Assembly: GCA_026710325.1 (NCBI GenBank)
Contig: JAPORH010000150.1
Span: forward strand, 1-64,000
Direction: 5' to 3'
Length of the DNA stretch: 64,000 nt
Origin: Litoreibacter sp.
GTDB taxonomy: Bacteria; Pseudomonadota; Alphaproteobacteria; Rhodobacterales; Rhodobacteraceae
Position 1 is the first letter of the stretch; each line of letters starts with the position of its first letter. Made by a program: the position numbers and the translations under genes. Shown here piece by piece: positions 1 through 11,167 of the stretch. The notes under the pieces were generated by a model. The model did not search any database. It had not been told where the DNA came from and saw only the letters and a list, made by a program, of their open reading frames with translations.

Positions 1-243
1 CAATGGGGCGCGTCGCGCGTGGCGCGGTACTCCCCTGAGGGTGCCTTCATAGAAGCGTTCGAGTTTGAGGCCTCCCAGATCAGCTGCCCCGCTTTGGGCG
101 GCCCGGACCTGACCACCCTTTACGCGACCTCCGCGCAGCAGGGCATGACGTCGGAGCAACTGGCAGCCGAGCCGCTTGCGGGCCAAACCTTTTCGACGGA
201 GACACAGATCAAAGGCCTCCCCGAATATCAGGTGATCCTATGA
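1..243 (+). CDS. C-terminal fragment of SMP-30/gluconolactonase-like protein (5' truncated by window edge)
   Basis: Frame 1 is open from base 1 (QWGASRVARYSPEGAFIEAFEFEASQISCPALGGPDLTTLYATSA...), typical SMP-30/LRE C-terminal pattern; overlaps start of next gene by 4 nt. Confidence 0.7.
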   Translation, partial: QWGASRVARYSPEGAFIEAFEFEASQISCPALGGPDLTTLYATSAQQGMTSEQLAAEPLAGQTFSTETQIKGLPEYQVIL

Positions 244-2141
244 AACGCACACTTGGCGTCTGCTATTACCCCGAACATTGGCCGGAGGAGATCTGGCCGC
301 AGGACGCCGCCGACATGGTCGCGGCTGGCTTATCATGGGTGCGGATCGGGGAGTTTGCGTGGTCCCGACTGGAGCCATCGCCGGGTGATCTGCAACTGGA
401 CTGGCTCGATCGCGCGATTGAGGTCTTGGGCAGTGCAGGACTGAAGGTGATCCTGGGCACGCCGACGGCCACCCCGCCTAGATGGATGGCCGACAAGCAC
501 CCGGATATGTTTGCGGTCGACAAGGACGGCCGTGTGCGCGGGTTCGGCTCCCGCCGCCACTACTGCTTCAGCCACCCTGGGTACCGAAAAGAAAGCCGCC
601 GCATCACCGAAATCCTCGCCAAACGCTATGGCGCAAACCCGCATGTCGCCGCTTGGCAGACCGATAATGAATATGGCTGCCACGACACCACGATCAGCTA
701 TTCCGATGCCGCGCGGACCGCGTTTCAGAACTGGCTCGCCCAAAAGTACCAAAGCACCGACGCGCTGAACCGGGCCTGGAGCAATATCTTCTGGTCGATG
801 GAATATGACAGCTTCGACCAGATCGGCCTTCCCAACCTGACGGTGACCGAGCCAAACCCGAGCCACGACCTGGCATTCAGGCGCTTCAGCTCGGACCAGG
901 TGGTGGCGTTCAACCGGGAGCAGGCGGAGATCATTAAGCGCCACTCCGACGCGCCGCTCATCCACAATTATATGGGCCGGGTGCTGGAGTTTGACCATTT
1001 CGATGTGGGCGCCGACCTCGATATCGCGTCCTGGGACAGCTATCCGATGGGATTCCTTGAAGACCGGATTGAGGCTGACGACGCCCATAAACGCGCCTAT
1101 GCGCAGCAGGGCGATCCGGACTTTCAGGCCTTCCACCACGACCTTTACCGCGCCGTCGGTCGCGGGCGCTGGTGGATCATGGAGCAACAACCCGGCCCGG
1201 TGAACTGGGCACCGGTTAACCCCGCGCCGCTGCCCGGCATGTGCCGCCTTTGGGCATGGGAAGCTTTTGCGCATGGGGCCGAAACCGTGTGCTATTTCCG
1301 CTGGCGGCAGGCGCCTTTTGCGCAAGAGCAGATGCATGCGGGTCTGTTGCGCCCGGACCGCGCGCCTGCACCGGCTTTGGGCGAGGCCGCTCAGGTGGCG
1401 AGTGAGATTGTGGATGCGCCCAAAGTTGGCACGGCCAAGGCGGATGTGGCGCTGATTTTCGATTACGCCTCTGCCTGGGCGTGGGACGTGCAGCCTCAAG
1501 GAACAGGCTTTGACTATTTCAAACTGGTGTTTGAAACCTACCGCGGCCTGCGCAAGCTGGGCCTTGATATCGACATCCTGCCGCCAGATGCGTCTGATTT
1601 GTCGGCATATAAACTGGTGTTGGCACCTGGCCTCTTAAGCCTATCGGACCCGTTGAAAGCAGCTCTGTCTCGGTTCGACGGCATCGCGCTGATTGGCCCG
1701 CGCGCAAACTCCAAGACGCGGGAGCTAACTATTCCAACTCCGTTGCCGCCCAACCTTCCCGGGCTTGCGGCGACCGTCACCCATGTCGAAACCTTCCGCG
1801 CCGATATGGAGCGTCCCTTGGTCGGCGGCGGTCACATCCGGCATTGGTTTGAGCATGTTGAGACAGACGCGCCCGTGCAGGAAGGGCTGGAAACGGGCGA
1901 GCCGGTACTGATCGGCAAAGGCCGCGTCCGCTACCTTGCAGGCTGGCTCGATGAGGTGGCGCTGGCGCGGGTATTGGCCGAACTGTGCGCCGAGGCCGGT
2001 ATCCAAACTCTCAAGCTAGAAGGCGACCTGCGCATCCGCCGCACCGAGACGCATCTGTTTGTCTTCAACTATGGGCGGGAGGCTGCCTCTTTTGAGGGCA
2101 AGACGGTCCAACCTGCCGGAGTTTACTGGGACGCATTATAG
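240..2141 (+). CDS. Beta-galactosidase, glycoside hydrolase family 42
   Basis: MKRTLGVCYYPEHWPEEIWPQDAADMVAAGLSWVRIGEFAWSRLEP, WQTDNEYGCHDT, GH42 signature pattern; 633 aa. Confidence 0.9.
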   Translation: MKRTLGVCYYPEHWPEEIWPQDAADMVAAGLSWVRIGEFAWSRLEPSPGDLQLDWLDRAIEVLGSAGLKVILGTPTATPPRWMADKHPDMFAVDKDGRVRGFGSRRHYCFSHPGYRKESRRITEILAKRYGANPHVAAWQTDNEYGCHDTTISYSDAARTAFQNWLAQKYQSTDALNRAWSNIFWSMEYDSFDQIGLPNLTVTEPNPSHDLAFRRFSSDQVVAFNREQAEIIKRHSDAPLIHNYMGRVLEFDHFDVGADLDIASWDSYPMGFLEDRIEADDAHKRAYAQQGDPDFQAFHHDLYRAVGRGRWWIMEQQPGPVNWAPVNPAPLPGMCRLWAWEAFAHGAETVCYFRWRQAPFAQEQMHAGLLRPDRAPAPALGEAAQVASEIVDAPKVGTAKADVALIFDYASAWAWDVQPQGTGFDYFKLVFETYRGLRKLGLDIDILPPDASDLSAYKLVLAPGLLSLSDPLKAALSRFDGIALIGPRANSKTRELTIPTPLPPNLPGLAATVTHVETFRADMERPLVGGGHIRHWFEHVETDAPVQEGLETGEPVLIGKGRVRYLAGWLDEVALARVLAELCAEAGIQTLKLEGDLRIRRTETHLFVFNYGREAASFEGKTVQPAGVYWDAL

Positions 2142-2163
2142 CCGGGCATATGCAAGCGAACCA

Positions 2164-2201
2164 AAAACAAAAAACCCGCGCGCTTCTGAGCGCACGGGCT
2201 T
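2164..2201 (-). terminator. Rho-independent terminator downstream of tRNA
   Basis: Minus strand AAGCCCGTGCGCTCAGAAGCGCGCGGGTTTTTTGTTTTT. Confidence 0.75.
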
Positions 2202-2203
2202 AT

Positions 2204-2280
<77 letters not shown>

Positions 2281-2360
2281 AGTGGACCGGGGGATAAGAA
2301 ATGCGCGCGGCAGGGTCAAGCGGGAATCGTCCCGGAGCGCATGCAATTAAGGGGGGCGTC

Positions 2361-3785
2361 ATGGCGGGCAAGGATGTCATCGAACAAGCAATCAATGTTG
2401 TGGGCGCTGCCAATGTGCTAGCTGGCGCAGACGCGGCCCCTTATGGCCGCGACTGGACCGGCAAATATATCTCCTCCCCGGCCGCCGTTGTCAGACCGGC
2501 CAACACTTTAGAAGTGTCCGAGATCGTTAAAATCTGCGCGAACGCCCGCGTGCCCATCGTGCCGGTCTCCGGCAACACAGGGCTCGCGGGCGGCACCTAT
2601 GCCGATGGTGCGATTATGATCTCCCTCGCCCGTATGAATGCGATCCGAGACATCCGGCCGGAAGCCCGCACTACCACTGTCGAAGCTGGCGCGATTCTGT
2701 CAAACATCCATGACGCCTGCGATGCTCATGATCTCGTCTTCCCCCTCACCTTCGGCGCGCGCGGCTCCGCCATGATTGGCGGCGCGCTGTCGACCAATGC
2801 AGGCGGGTCGAATGTGGTGCGTTATGGAAACACGCGGGAGCTGTGTCTTGGCTTGGAAGTGGTCCTGCCTGACGGGCGGATCATGGATCTGATGAGCGAG
2901 CTGCGCAAAGACAATACCGGCTACAATCTGCGCCAGCTGATGATCGGGGCGGAGGGGACGCTCGGCCTGATCACAGCCGCCGTTTTGAAGCTGAGCCCCA
3001 AGCCACGCGCCTATGCCACTGCGATGGTGGCGTGCCTCTCGCTGGCGGAGGCGTTACGGTTGCTCAATGCTCTACAAGAGGCCACGGGCGGCGCAGTCGA
3101 GGCCTATGAATACATGCCGCGCGCCTATATGGACCGGCACATGGCGCATTTCCCGCAGGCGCGCGCGCCGTTTGATGATGCTTACGACGTCAACATACTA
3201 GTAGAGGTCGGGGCGACCGCCCCACGCGATGCGACGCCCGACGCGAGTGGCGAAATGCCGATTGTCGGCTATTTGGAAGGCGTTTTGGAGGAGATGCTGG
3301 AACGCGGCGAGGTCCTCGACGCTGTGGTGGCCAAATCTGAAGCGCAACGCCGCGAGATGTGGGAGCGTCGAGAACAGTCCGCCGAGATCACCCTGACGAC
3401 CCCGAATATTGTCGACACTGATGTGGCTGTCCCGCTTGATCAGGTGGCGACGTTTTTAGAGCAGATGACGCCCACTATTGCGAAACTGGACGCGGATGCT
3501 CAGGAGCTCGCCATTGCCCATCTGGGCGACGGCAATCTGCATTACGCGGTCTATCCCAGCCGCGATGACGCTGATCTGCGCGATGAAATGCGCAAAGCCG
3601 TCGATGAGGTTGTCGCAGGTTTGGGCGGCAGCTTTTCCGCCGAACATGGGATCGGGCTCACCAAGCTGCCGTCAATGCAGCGCAACAAGGACGCCGCGGC
3701 ACTGGAAATCATGCGTGCCATCAAAGCGGCGATTGACCCGTTGAACATAATGAACCCAGGGAAAGTTGTGCCGCAAGCTGAATGA
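2361..3785 (+). CDS. FAD-binding oxidoreductase (GlcD / D-lactate / D-2-hydroxyglutarate dehydrogenase family)
   Basis: PVSGNTGLAGGTYADGAIMISLARMN, GGALSTNAGGSNVVRYGNTRELCLGLEVVLPDG, C-terminal FSAEHGIGLTKLPSMQRNKD. Confidence 0.88.
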   Translation: MAGKDVIEQAINVVGAANVLAGADAAPYGRDWTGKYISSPAAVVRPANTLEVSEIVKICANARVPIVPVSGNTGLAGGTYADGAIMISLARMNAIRDIRPEARTTTVEAGAILSNIHDACDAHDLVFPLTFGARGSAMIGGALSTNAGGSNVVRYGNTRELCLGLEVVLPDGRIMDLMSELRKDNTGYNLRQLMIGAEGTLGLITAAVLKLSPKPRAYATAMVACLSLAEALRLLNALQEATGGAVEAYEYMPRAYMDRHMAHFPQARAPFDDAYDVNILVEVGATAPRDATPDASGEMPIVGYLEGVLEEMLERGEVLDAVVAKSEAQRREMWERREQSAEITLTTPNIVDTDVAVPLDQVATFLEQMTPTIAKLDADAQELAIAHLGDGNLHYAVYPSRDDADLRDEMRKAVDEVVAGLGGSFSAEHGIGLTKLPSMQRNKDAAALEIMRAIKAAIDPLNIMNPGKVVPQAE

Positions 3786-3837
3786 GCGCACTTTTTCCAC
3801 TGGCCCAAATCCTAAAACTCCTTCTACTCTTTCCATC

Positions 3838-5217
3838 ATGTTCACCCGTATACTCTTCGCCCTTGCGCTTCTCGCCACCCCGGCCCTCGCGCAGGAAACC
3901 ACAACCACCGAGACCGAAGCCGAGGTCACCGCACCGACGGGCTCCGTCGCTGTTTCACCAGTGGCCCGGGACGAGGAGATCGAGGCCCGGATCCTGAAAA
4001 TCCTGCGCACGACCGGTTGGTTCGAGGCCCCGCGCGTTGAGGCCAATGACGGGATCGTCTTCCTCGACGGGCGCACTGATAGCGACGAGAACAAGGCCTG
4101 GGCGCGCGATCTTGCAGCCAATACGCAAGATGTGGTCGCGGTGGTAAACCGCATCACTGTGGTGCAGGAGGCGAACTGGTCTTTCGCCCCGGCGCTGCGC
4201 GAGGTGCGCGAGGTGGTCATCCGCGCCACAACATCTTTGCCGCTCATCATCCTTGCGATTGTGATCCTGCCACTCGCCTGGTGGCTGTCGTCCAAAGTGG
4301 CGCATCTGCTGAGACGCTGGCTCTTGGGCGGCATGGACTCGCCACTCTTGCGTGACATTGTCTCCCGGCTTTTGGCGCTGCCGATCTTTCTGATCGGGCT
4401 CTATATCGTGCTGCAGGTCGCCGGGCTAACGCGCATCGCCTTCTCGCTTCTGGGCGGCGCCGGGGTTTTGGGCATCGTGGTCGGTTTTGCGTTTCGCGAC
4501 ATTGCCGAGAACTTCCTCGCCTCCCTCCTGCTGAGCATCCGCCGCCCCTTCCGCGCAGGTGATTTTATCGAGGTGACGGGCCAGCTAGGCTCCGTCCAGT
4601 CGATGAACACGCGTTCGACAGTGCTGTTGTCGGTCGAGGGGAACCATATTCAGATCCCCAATGCCACGATCTTCAAAAACACAATCATCAACTATTCCGC
4701 CTCACCCATCCGACGCGAAACCATTGATGTGGGCATCGGCTACGACGCCTCCGTCGCGCGGGTGCAGGAGATTGTGATGGACATGCTGGAGGCGCATGAG
4801 GCGGTGACGGACGAGCCTCATCCGATGATCCTGGTCGACAGCCTTGGGGCCTCTACCGTCAACATGAAGGCCTATTTCTGGATTGATGCGCGCAATTTTT
4901 CGGTGCTGAAGGTCAAATCCGCCATCTTGCGGCAAGTCAAACGCGTACTGACGGAGGAAGGCATCTCCATGCCCGATGACGCGCGAGAGGTGATCTTCCC
5001 GCAAGGCGTGCCCATCGTGCAGCTTGGCGGCGCGGCCGAGGCCAAGGCCAAAGCGCTCGCAGCCAGTGATATTGCTGAGAGCGTTCCGGAAGTGGAAGAG
5101 CCGGATGTTTCCGACGCCGAGACCGACTTGGCCAATGAGCAGGAAGAAGTGGAGATCGCCGCTGCAAGAGCCGCGATCCCCGAAAACGACACCGACCTTT
5201 TGGGGGAGAAAAAGTGA
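3838..5217 (+). CDS. Mechanosensitive ion channel (MscS family) with N-terminal BON-like domain
   Basis: Signal peptide MFTRILFALALLATPALAQ; BON-like segment; GGAGVLGIVVGFAFRDIAENFLASLLLSIRRPFRAGDFIEV MscS pore/beta region. Confidence 0.88.
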   Translation: MFTRILFALALLATPALAQETTTTETEAEVTAPTGSVAVSPVARDEEIEARILKILRTTGWFEAPRVEANDGIVFLDGRTDSDENKAWARDLAANTQDVVAVVNRITVVQEANWSFAPALREVREVVIRATTSLPLIILAIVILPLAWWLSSKVAHLLRRWLLGGMDSPLLRDIVSRLLALPIFLIGLYIVLQVAGLTRIAFSLLGGAGVLGIVVGFAFRDIAENFLASLLLSIRRPFRAGDFIEVTGQLGSVQSMNTRSTVLLSVEGNHIQIPNATIFKNTIINYSASPIRRETIDVGIGYDASVARVQEIVMDMLEAHEAVTDEPHPMILVDSLGASTVNMKAYFWIDARNFSVLKVKSAILRQVKRVLTEEGISMPDDAREVIFPQGVPIVQLGGAAEAKAKALAASDIAESVPEVEEPDVSDAETDLANEQEEVEIAAARAAIPENDTDLLGEKK

Positions 5218-5254
5218 TTTTTCCCAGGGTTTTTTAACAGCTAGTGTGTGAAAT

Positions 5255-5635
5255 ATGAGCATGACCCGTTTTACACCCATCGTATTTTTCTGTGTCCTTT
5301 CCGCCTGCGCCACACCTGAGAAGCGCTGCATCGAGGACGCGACCAAAGATTTGAAAGTCGTCCAGAGCCTCATCGCGACGACCGAGGCCAATTTGCTGCG
5401 CGGCTACGCGATTGAGACCCGAGAACGGAACGTCGTTTTCACAGATTTCTGTATCGGCGGTGGCCGGAGCAACGTGGGCGTTTCGTTCTGCAACCGCGCC
5501 GAGCCAAGGGTCCAGAGAACACCCGTCGCGATCGACTCGGCTGCGGAGCGACGCAAGCTACGGGAGCTGAAAAAGCGTGAAGCACGCCTGCTTGAAGGGA
5601 TTCCCGCGGCTTTGGACGCTTGCGGTAAGGTCTGA
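5255..5635 (+). CDS. Putative lipoprotein of unknown function
   Basis: Lipobox-like VLSACATPEK near N-terminus; 126 aa. Confidence 0.6.
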   Translation: MSMTRFTPIVFFCVLSACATPEKRCIEDATKDLKVVQSLIATTEANLLRGYAIETRERNVVFTDFCIGGGRSNVGVSFCNRAEPRVQRTPVAIDSAAERRKLRELKKREARLLEGIPAALDACGKV

Positions 5636-5836
5636 TTTACTTTTGGCAGATGTTGCGGGCCGGGCCAGTCGCACCACTATATCTGCTAAATCGCCTTTCG
5701 AGAAAACTGCAAAACCCTTGAAACTAAACTGTTTTCTGAAACAGCTCTCTGTGTTACCCTGATCCTAATCGCTGAATAACAGCAAAAACAAAAAGAGCGC
5801 GCAACGACGTGCTCTGAGGCAGAAACGGGTAGTCGC

Positions 5837-7234
5837 GTGTATTTTTCACGACTTTTGGAATGGGCCCAAGTGGGCCTATGTACTTTGGTGTTTGCGCTCG
5901 CCGCAGGACCATCGGGTGCCGCGCCCTACGCGGCTTTGGTGATGGATGCGCGCTCCGGCAAAGTGCTGCATGCACGCAATGCCGACACAAGGCTGCATCC
6001 GGCCTCGCTGACCAAGATGATGACGCTCTATATCGCCTTCGAGGCGATTGAGCGTGGCGAGATTTCCCTCGACACTAAGGTCAAAATCTCGCGCAAAGCC
6101 GCGGCCGAGCAGCCCTCCAAACTGGGCCTAAAGGCAGGCCAACGTATCGCTCTGCGCTATTTGATCCGCGCAGCCGCGATCAAATCCGCCAATGACGCGG
6201 CAACGGCCATCGGCGAAGCCATCTCGGGATCAGAGGCCGCCTTTGCGCGCCGCATGACCCGCACCGGCAAAGCCATGGGGATGACCAAAACCACCTTCAA
6301 AAACGCGCATGGCCTGACTGAGAAAGGGCATCTGTCCACCGCCCGCGATATGACCATCTTGGGCCGTCAGCTGTTCTACGATTACCCGCAATACTACAAT
6401 CTGTTCTCCCGCAAGACGACCCATGCTGGCATTGCCCAGGTGCGCAACACAAACCGCCGGTTCCTGGGCAATTACCGGGGCGCTGACGGGATCAAGACGG
6501 GCTACACCCGCGCGGCAGGCTTCAACCTTGTCGCTTCTGCAGAGCGCGAGAATGAACGCATCATCGCAACGATGTTTGGTGGCAGCTCCACCGCCGCACG
6601 CAATGCCCGCGTCGCCGAGTTGCTCGATATGGGCTTCAAGCGCGCGCCATCCCGCGTGTCGCTGCGAAAGCCGAAACGCCCAGCCTATATGGGCAATGCC
6701 GCACCGAATGCGATTGCTCGCAAATCGATTGTCACAGCGGTCAAATCGAGCATTCGGCCAAGCCTACGACCGGAGCCCGGTCCCTCGCAAGAGATGCTGA
6801 TGGCGTTGGTTGAGGACGTCACCAGCAATGTCCAATCCAAGCTCGAAGAAGAACAGGTTACGCGCAACGCACCCGTCGTGACACCGATCAGACGGCCCGA
6901 AAATATCGCCGCCGCGATCATCCCGAACCTTGCGCCGGAACAGCCCGTCGAGCCACAAGCGCCACGCGTTATTACCCGCGCCACGACTTCAGGCGGGCGG
7001 CATTGGAGCATCACGCTGGGATATCACAACACGCGCCATGATGCCGAAAAACTGCTGCTGCAAACCGCCTTGCAGGAGATTGAGACGCTGGATGAAGCGT
7101 TACGTAAGGTTGCCAACAAACCCAAAGGCTGGGAGGCGAATTTCGTGGGGCTCACCGCCGAGCGCGCCGAGCTGGCCTGTGCAAGGCTGAGTGCGCGCGG
7201 GGTTCTGTGTGAGACGCGCGGCCCTGCGGGGTAG
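5837..7234 (+). CDS. D-alanyl-D-alanine carboxypeptidase (S11) with C-terminal SPOR-like domain
   Basis: GTG start; HPASLTKMMTLYIAFEAIERGE (SxxK), KSANDAATAIGE (SxN), DGIKTGYTRAAGFNLVASA (KTG); SPOR-like tail. Confidence 0.9.
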   Translation: MYFSRLLEWAQVGLCTLVFALAAGPSGAAPYAALVMDARSGKVLHARNADTRLHPASLTKMMTLYIAFEAIERGEISLDTKVKISRKAAAEQPSKLGLKAGQRIALRYLIRAAAIKSANDAATAIGEAISGSEAAFARRMTRTGKAMGMTKTTFKNAHGLTEKGHLSTARDMTILGRQLFYDYPQYYNLFSRKTTHAGIAQVRNTNRRFLGNYRGADGIKTGYTRAAGFNLVASAERENERIIATMFGGSSTAARNARVAELLDMGFKRAPSRVSLRKPKRPAYMGNAAPNAIARKSIVTAVKSSIRPSLRPEPGPSQEMLMALVEDVTSNVQSKLEEEQVTRNAPVVTPIRRPENIAAAIIPNLAPEQPVEPQAPRVITRATTSGGRHWSITLGYHNTRHDAEKLLLQTALQEIETLDEALRKVANKPKGWEANFVGLTAERAELACARLSARGVLCETRGPAG

Positions 7235-7285
7235 CTGAGCCAAGACTGACTTAAAAATAGGTCGGCAAAGCCGGCCTGTCCCCGA

Positions 7286-7302
7286 CCCTCCCCCCGGGAG
7301 GG
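7286..7302. terminator. GC-rich hairpin in convergent intergenic region
   Basis: CCCTCCC-CCC-GGGAGGG between convergent genes; no strong T tract. Confidence 0.4.
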
Positions 7303-7356
7303 GGCTTCACCCCCGCCCTGGCTCGGGCGCAGGCCTCACCAATTCAGAAACAAGGC

Positions 7357-8958
7357 CTAAGCGCTCTCGCGCGTATGATCCAGCGCCGCGGCAAGCAGTT
7401 GTCGCGTGTAGTCGGTTTGCGGGTTGGTGAAGACATCTTCCGCCAGACCGGTTTCAACCACATCGCCCTGCTTCATCACCATAACCTTGTGACTGAGCGC
7501 GCGCACGACTTTCAGGTCGTGGCTGATGAACAGGTAGGCGAGCTGGTACTTGCGCTGCAACTCCCGCAGGAGGTCAACGATCTGGACTTGCACTGTCATA
7601 TCCAGCGCAGAAGTTGGCTCGTCCAGAACCACAAGTTTGGGGCGCAGGATCATGGCGCGGGCGATGGCAATGCGCTGGCGCTGGCCGCCGGAAAATTCAT
7701 GCGGGTAGCGGTGCATCATTTCCGGGTCGAGCCCGACCTCCTCCATGATCTCCGCGACCATGTCGCGCATGTTGCGCCCGGCTTCCGTGCCATGCACGGA
7801 CAGGCCTTCCGCGATGATCTGCTCCACCGTCATGCGCGGGCTGAGCGAGCCGTAAGGGTCCTGGAACACGATCTGCATATCCGCTCTGAGCGGCCGCAGC
7901 TCCCGCGATTTCAGCCCCTGAATGTCACGGTCCTGAAATATGATCGGCCCCTGGCTGGAGATCAGCCGCATCACCGCCAGCGCCAGCGTCGTCTTGCCAG
8001 AGCCGCTTTCGCCGACGATGCCCAAAGTCTCGCCTGCGCGGACCGAAATACTGGCAGCATTGACGGCTTTCACATGGCCGACAGTGCGTTTCAACAGGCC
8101 TTTCTCAATCGGGAACCAGATGCGCAGATCGGTGGTGCTGACCATCTTCTGCGCGCCTGCGGGCACGGGGGTCGGCTCGCCAGCGGCCTCGGCCTCTAGC
8201 AGTTTCTTGGTGTAAGGATGCTTTGGCGCGCCGAAGATCTCTGCCGTCGGCCCATGCTCCACGATCTCGCCCTGCTGCATCACATAGACCCGGTCGGCGA
8301 TCTTACGCACAACGCCAAGGTCATGTGTGATGAAGAGCATGCCCATATCTTCTTGGACTTTCAGCTCCGCCAGCAGTTCCAGAATTTGCGCCTGGATAGT
8401 GACGTCCAGCGCCGTCGTCGGCTCGTCGGCAATGAGCAATTCCGGCCCGTTGGCCAGCGCCATGGCGATCATAACGCGTTGCCGCTGCCCGCCAGACAGC
8501 TGATGCGGATAGGAGCTCAACCGCTCTCGCGCCAGCGGGATACCCACTTTTTCAAGCAGTTCCACGACCCGCTCGGTTGCCTCGTTGCCACTAAGACCCT
8601 GATGAAGAGCCAAGCTCTCGGTGATCTGCTTTTCAAGCGTGTGAAGCGGGTTGAGGGAGGTCATCGGCTCCTGAAAGATGAAGCTGATGTCGTTGCCGCG
8701 CACCTCCATGAGCGCCTTTTCGGACGTGTTGGTCAGATCGCGCCCGTCATAGCTGATCTGACCCGATACGCGCGCGCTATTGGCCAGAAGCCGGACTGTC
8801 GAGAGTGCGGAGACGGATTTGCCAGAGCCAGACTCGCCCACCAGAGCGACCGTCTCTCCTTTGTCGACGTGGAAGCTGACGCCTTTGACAGCCTCGGTCA
8901 GTTTGCCATCCTGGCTGAAGCTGACCTTGAGGTCTTTGACGTCGAGAAGCCTGCTCAT
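7357..8958 (-). CDS. yejF: Peptide/microcin C-type ABC transporter, fused dual ATPase (YejF-like)
   Basis: Two Walker A motifs (GESGSGKS), two [16 protein letters not shown] signatures. Confidence 0.88.
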   Translation of the reverse strand: MSRLLDVKDLKVSFSQDGKLTEAVKGVSFHVDKGETVALVGESGSGKSVSALSTVRLLANSARVSGQISYDGRDLTNTSEKALMEVRGNDISFIFQEPMTSLNPLHTLEKQITESLALHQGLSGNEATERVVELLEKVGIPLARERLSSYPHQLSGGQRQRVMIAMALANGPELLIADEPTTALDVTIQAQILELLAELKVQEDMGMLFITHDLGVVRKIADRVYVMQQGEIVEHGPTAEIFGAPKHPYTKKLLEAEAAGEPTPVPAGAQKMVSTTDLRIWFPIEKGLLKRTVGHVKAVNAASISVRAGETLGIVGESGSGKTTLALAVMRLISSQGPIIFQDRDIQGLKSRELRPLRADMQIVFQDPYGSLSPRMTVEQIIAEGLSVHGTEAGRNMRDMVAEIMEEVGLDPEMMHRYPHEFSGGQRQRIAIARAMILRPKLVVLDEPTSALDMTVQVQIVDLLRELQRKYQLAYLFISHDLKVVRALSHKVMVMKQGDVVETGLAEDVFTNPQTDYTRQLLAAALDHTRESA

Positions 8959-10064
8959 TGGAAGGTCTTTCTGGGATCAAACGCATCGCGCACACCTTCA
9001 AAGATGAAGACGAGAAGCGACAACATGATCGCGAAGGTGAAGAAGGCGGTGAAGGCGAGCCAGGGAGCTTGCAGGTTTTGCTTGGCCTGCAATGTTAGCT
9101 CCCCCAGCGAGGGCGCGGAAGCCGGTAGACCGAAGCCCAGAAAGTCCAGCGTGGCCAGTGCACCGATCGTGCCGGTGACAATGAAAGGCAGGATCGTCAG
9201 CGTCGCCACCATCGCGTTTGGCAGCATGTGGCGGAACATGATCGTGGTGTTCGACACCCCCAAAGCGCGCGCGGCGCGGACATATTCGAAATTGCGCGCG
9301 CGCAGGAACTCAGCGCGCACCACGCCCACCAAAGCGGGCCAACCAAAGAGGATCGACAGGAACACCAGCAGCCAGAAACTTCGGCCCAGAATGGCGAACA
9401 TGATGATGATGACGTAGAGGCTCGGCGTCGCGCTCCAAATCTCCAGCACCCGCTGGAAAATCAGGTCGACCCGTCCGCCGAAATAGCCCTGAACAGCGCC
9501 CGCAATCACCCCGATGATCGAGGCCGCGACGGTCACCAAGAGCGTGAACAAGATCGACAGTCGGAACCCGTAAATCACCCGCGCCAGCACGTCGCGCGAT
9601 GCGTTATCCGTGCCCAGCCAGTTCATCGCATCGGGCGGCCCCGGTGCGGTTCCCGGCTTGTCGACGATGGTGTTGTATTTGTAGGGGATCAGCGGCCAGA
9701 TCAGCCAGCCTTTCTGGATTTCCTCGCCCAAAACAACGCCGTCTGCCGCGTCCTCGATGATCTCCTCCGGCGCGTCGAAGCAGTCGACCACGCCGCCGGT
9801 GATGATCAGGCATTGCACCTCGATATCACGGTAAACGGCCTCGGCGCGAAAATCCCCGCCGAAGGTTGTCTCCGGGTAGAAGGTGTTGAAGGGCGTGTAA
9901 TATTCGCCCTGATATTGCACCAGGATCGGCTTTTCATTGGCAATCAGCTCGGCAATGAGGGACAGGCCAAACAGCACCGAGAAGATGATCAGTGACCAAT
10001 AGGCGCGTTTGTTGCGCTTGAAGTTGGACCAGCGGCGTTGATTGAGTGGGGAGAGGCGGATCAT
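8955..10064 (-). CDS. yejE: ABC transporter permease (YejE-like)
   Basis: [31 protein letters not shown]; 4-nt overlap with ATPase gene. Confidence 0.85.
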   Translation of the reverse strand: MIRLSPLNQRRWSNFKRNKRAYWSLIIFSVLFGLSLIAELIANEKPILVQYQGEYYTPFNTFYPETTFGGDFRAEAVYRDIEVQCLIITGGVVDCFDAPEEIIEDAADGVVLGEEIQKGWLIWPLIPYKYNTIVDKPGTAPGPPDAMNWLGTDNASRDVLARVIYGFRLSILFTLLVTVAASIIGVIAGAVQGYFGGRVDLIFQRVLEIWSATPSLYVIIIMFAILGRSFWLLVFLSILFGWPALVGVVRAEFLRARNFEYVRAARALGVSNTTIMFRHMLPNAMVATLTILPFIVTGTIGALATLDFLGFGLPASAPSLGELTLQAKQNLQAPWLAFTAFFTFAIMLSLLVFIFEGVRDAFDPRKTFQ

Positions 10065-11152
10065 GTTTCGCGGCTCTCAAAATCAATGCGCGGGTCGACG
10101 AAGACATACATCAGGTCCGACAGGATGCCGACGATTAGGCCGATCAAGCCGAAGAAATAGAGCGTCCCAAAGACAATCGGGTAATCCCGCGCAACCGCCG
10201 CCTCAAAGGTCAGCCGCCCGAGCCCGTCCAGTGAGAACACAGTTTCGATAATCAACGAGCCTGAGATAAAGACGCCCAAAAACACCGCCGGGAAACCGGA
10301 GATGATGATCAGCATCGCGTTGCGGAACACATGGCCGTAAAGCACGCGGCTTTCCGACAGGCCCTTCGCTTTGGCGGTGATCACGTATTGCTTGGAGATC
10401 TCATCCAGAAAGCTGTTCTTGGTCAGAAGCGTCATCGTCGCGAAGCCGCCAATCGTCGCCGCCGTCACCGGCAGGATGATGTGCCAGAGGTAATCCAGCA
10501 CTTTGCCAATCGCGCTCAGCTCCTCCCAATTGTCGGAGGTGAGCCCCCGCAATGGGAAGATTTGCAGATAGGTGCCGCCCGCAAAGAGCACGAGCAACAG
10601 GATCGCGAACAAAAACCCCGGGATCGCATAAGCCACGATGATCAGCCCTGAGGTCCAGGTGTCAAAGCGCGACCCGTCCCGCGTGGCTTTGCGTATGCCC
10701 AGGGGGATGGAGACCAGATAGGTGATCAGCGTCGACCACAACCCCAGAGTGATCGAGACAGGCAGTTTCTCAGCAACAAGCGACAGAACCGTTTGGGAGC
10801 GGAAATAGCTCTCCCCGAAATCGAACATCAGATAGTTGCCCATCATGATGAAGAACCGCTCTACGGGGGGCTTGTCGAAGCCGAACTCGCGCTCCAGCTC
10901 CGCTATGAAATCTGCTGGCAGGCCTTGCGCGCCCTCGTAACGGGAGCCTACGGATTCAATCTGCAAATCTGCCTGTTCCGTGCCGCCTGTGATGCCGACA
11001 AAGGCGTCGTTCTGGCCGCCATCTTCCAGATTGGCGAGGATCTGCTCCACCGGCCCGCCGGGGACAAACTGGGTCAGGGTGAAGTTTACCACCATGATCC
11101 CGATTAGTGTGGGGATAACCAGCAGCAGCCGGCGTAGAATATAGGCGCCCAA
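10061..11152 (-). CDS. yejB: ABC transporter permease (YejB-like)
   Basis: [37 protein letters not shown]; long insertion before the TM core as in YejB. Confidence 0.85.
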   Translation of the reverse strand: MGAYILRRLLLVIPTLIGIMVVNFTLTQFVPGGPVEQILANLEDGGQNDAFVGITGGTEQADLQIESVGSRYEGAQGLPADFIAELEREFGFDKPPVERFFIMMGNYLMFDFGESYFRSQTVLSLVAEKLPVSITLGLWSTLITYLVSIPLGIRKATRDGSRFDTWTSGLIIVAYAIPGFLFAILLLVLFAGGTYLQIFPLRGLTSDNWEELSAIGKVLDYLWHIILPVTAATIGGFATMTLLTKNSFLDEISKQYVITAKAKGLSESRVLYGHVFRNAMLIIISGFPAVFLGVFISGSLIIETVFSLDGLGRLTFEAAVARDYPIVFGTLYFFGLIGLIVGILSDLMYVFVDPRIDFESRET

Positions 11153-11167
11153 GGGTCTGCTCCCGGT

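Noticed and set aside
333-1499. 388-aa minus-strand ORF opposite GH42
   Set aside because: Antisense shadow ORF in GC-rich DNA; the plus-strand GH42 has clear family motifs and the antisense product has no recognisable domain.
5200-5235. Stop-codon hairpin at the MscS gene end (GGGAGAAAAAGTGATTTTTCCC)
   Set aside because: Imperfect with an internal AG bulge and A/T homopolymers; may be an ordinary terminator, so not grouped with the strong stop-spanning repeats.
8218-9417. 399-aa plus-strand ORF opposite yejF/yejE
   Set aside because: Antisense to well-supported ABC transporter genes; composition is frame-shadow-like.
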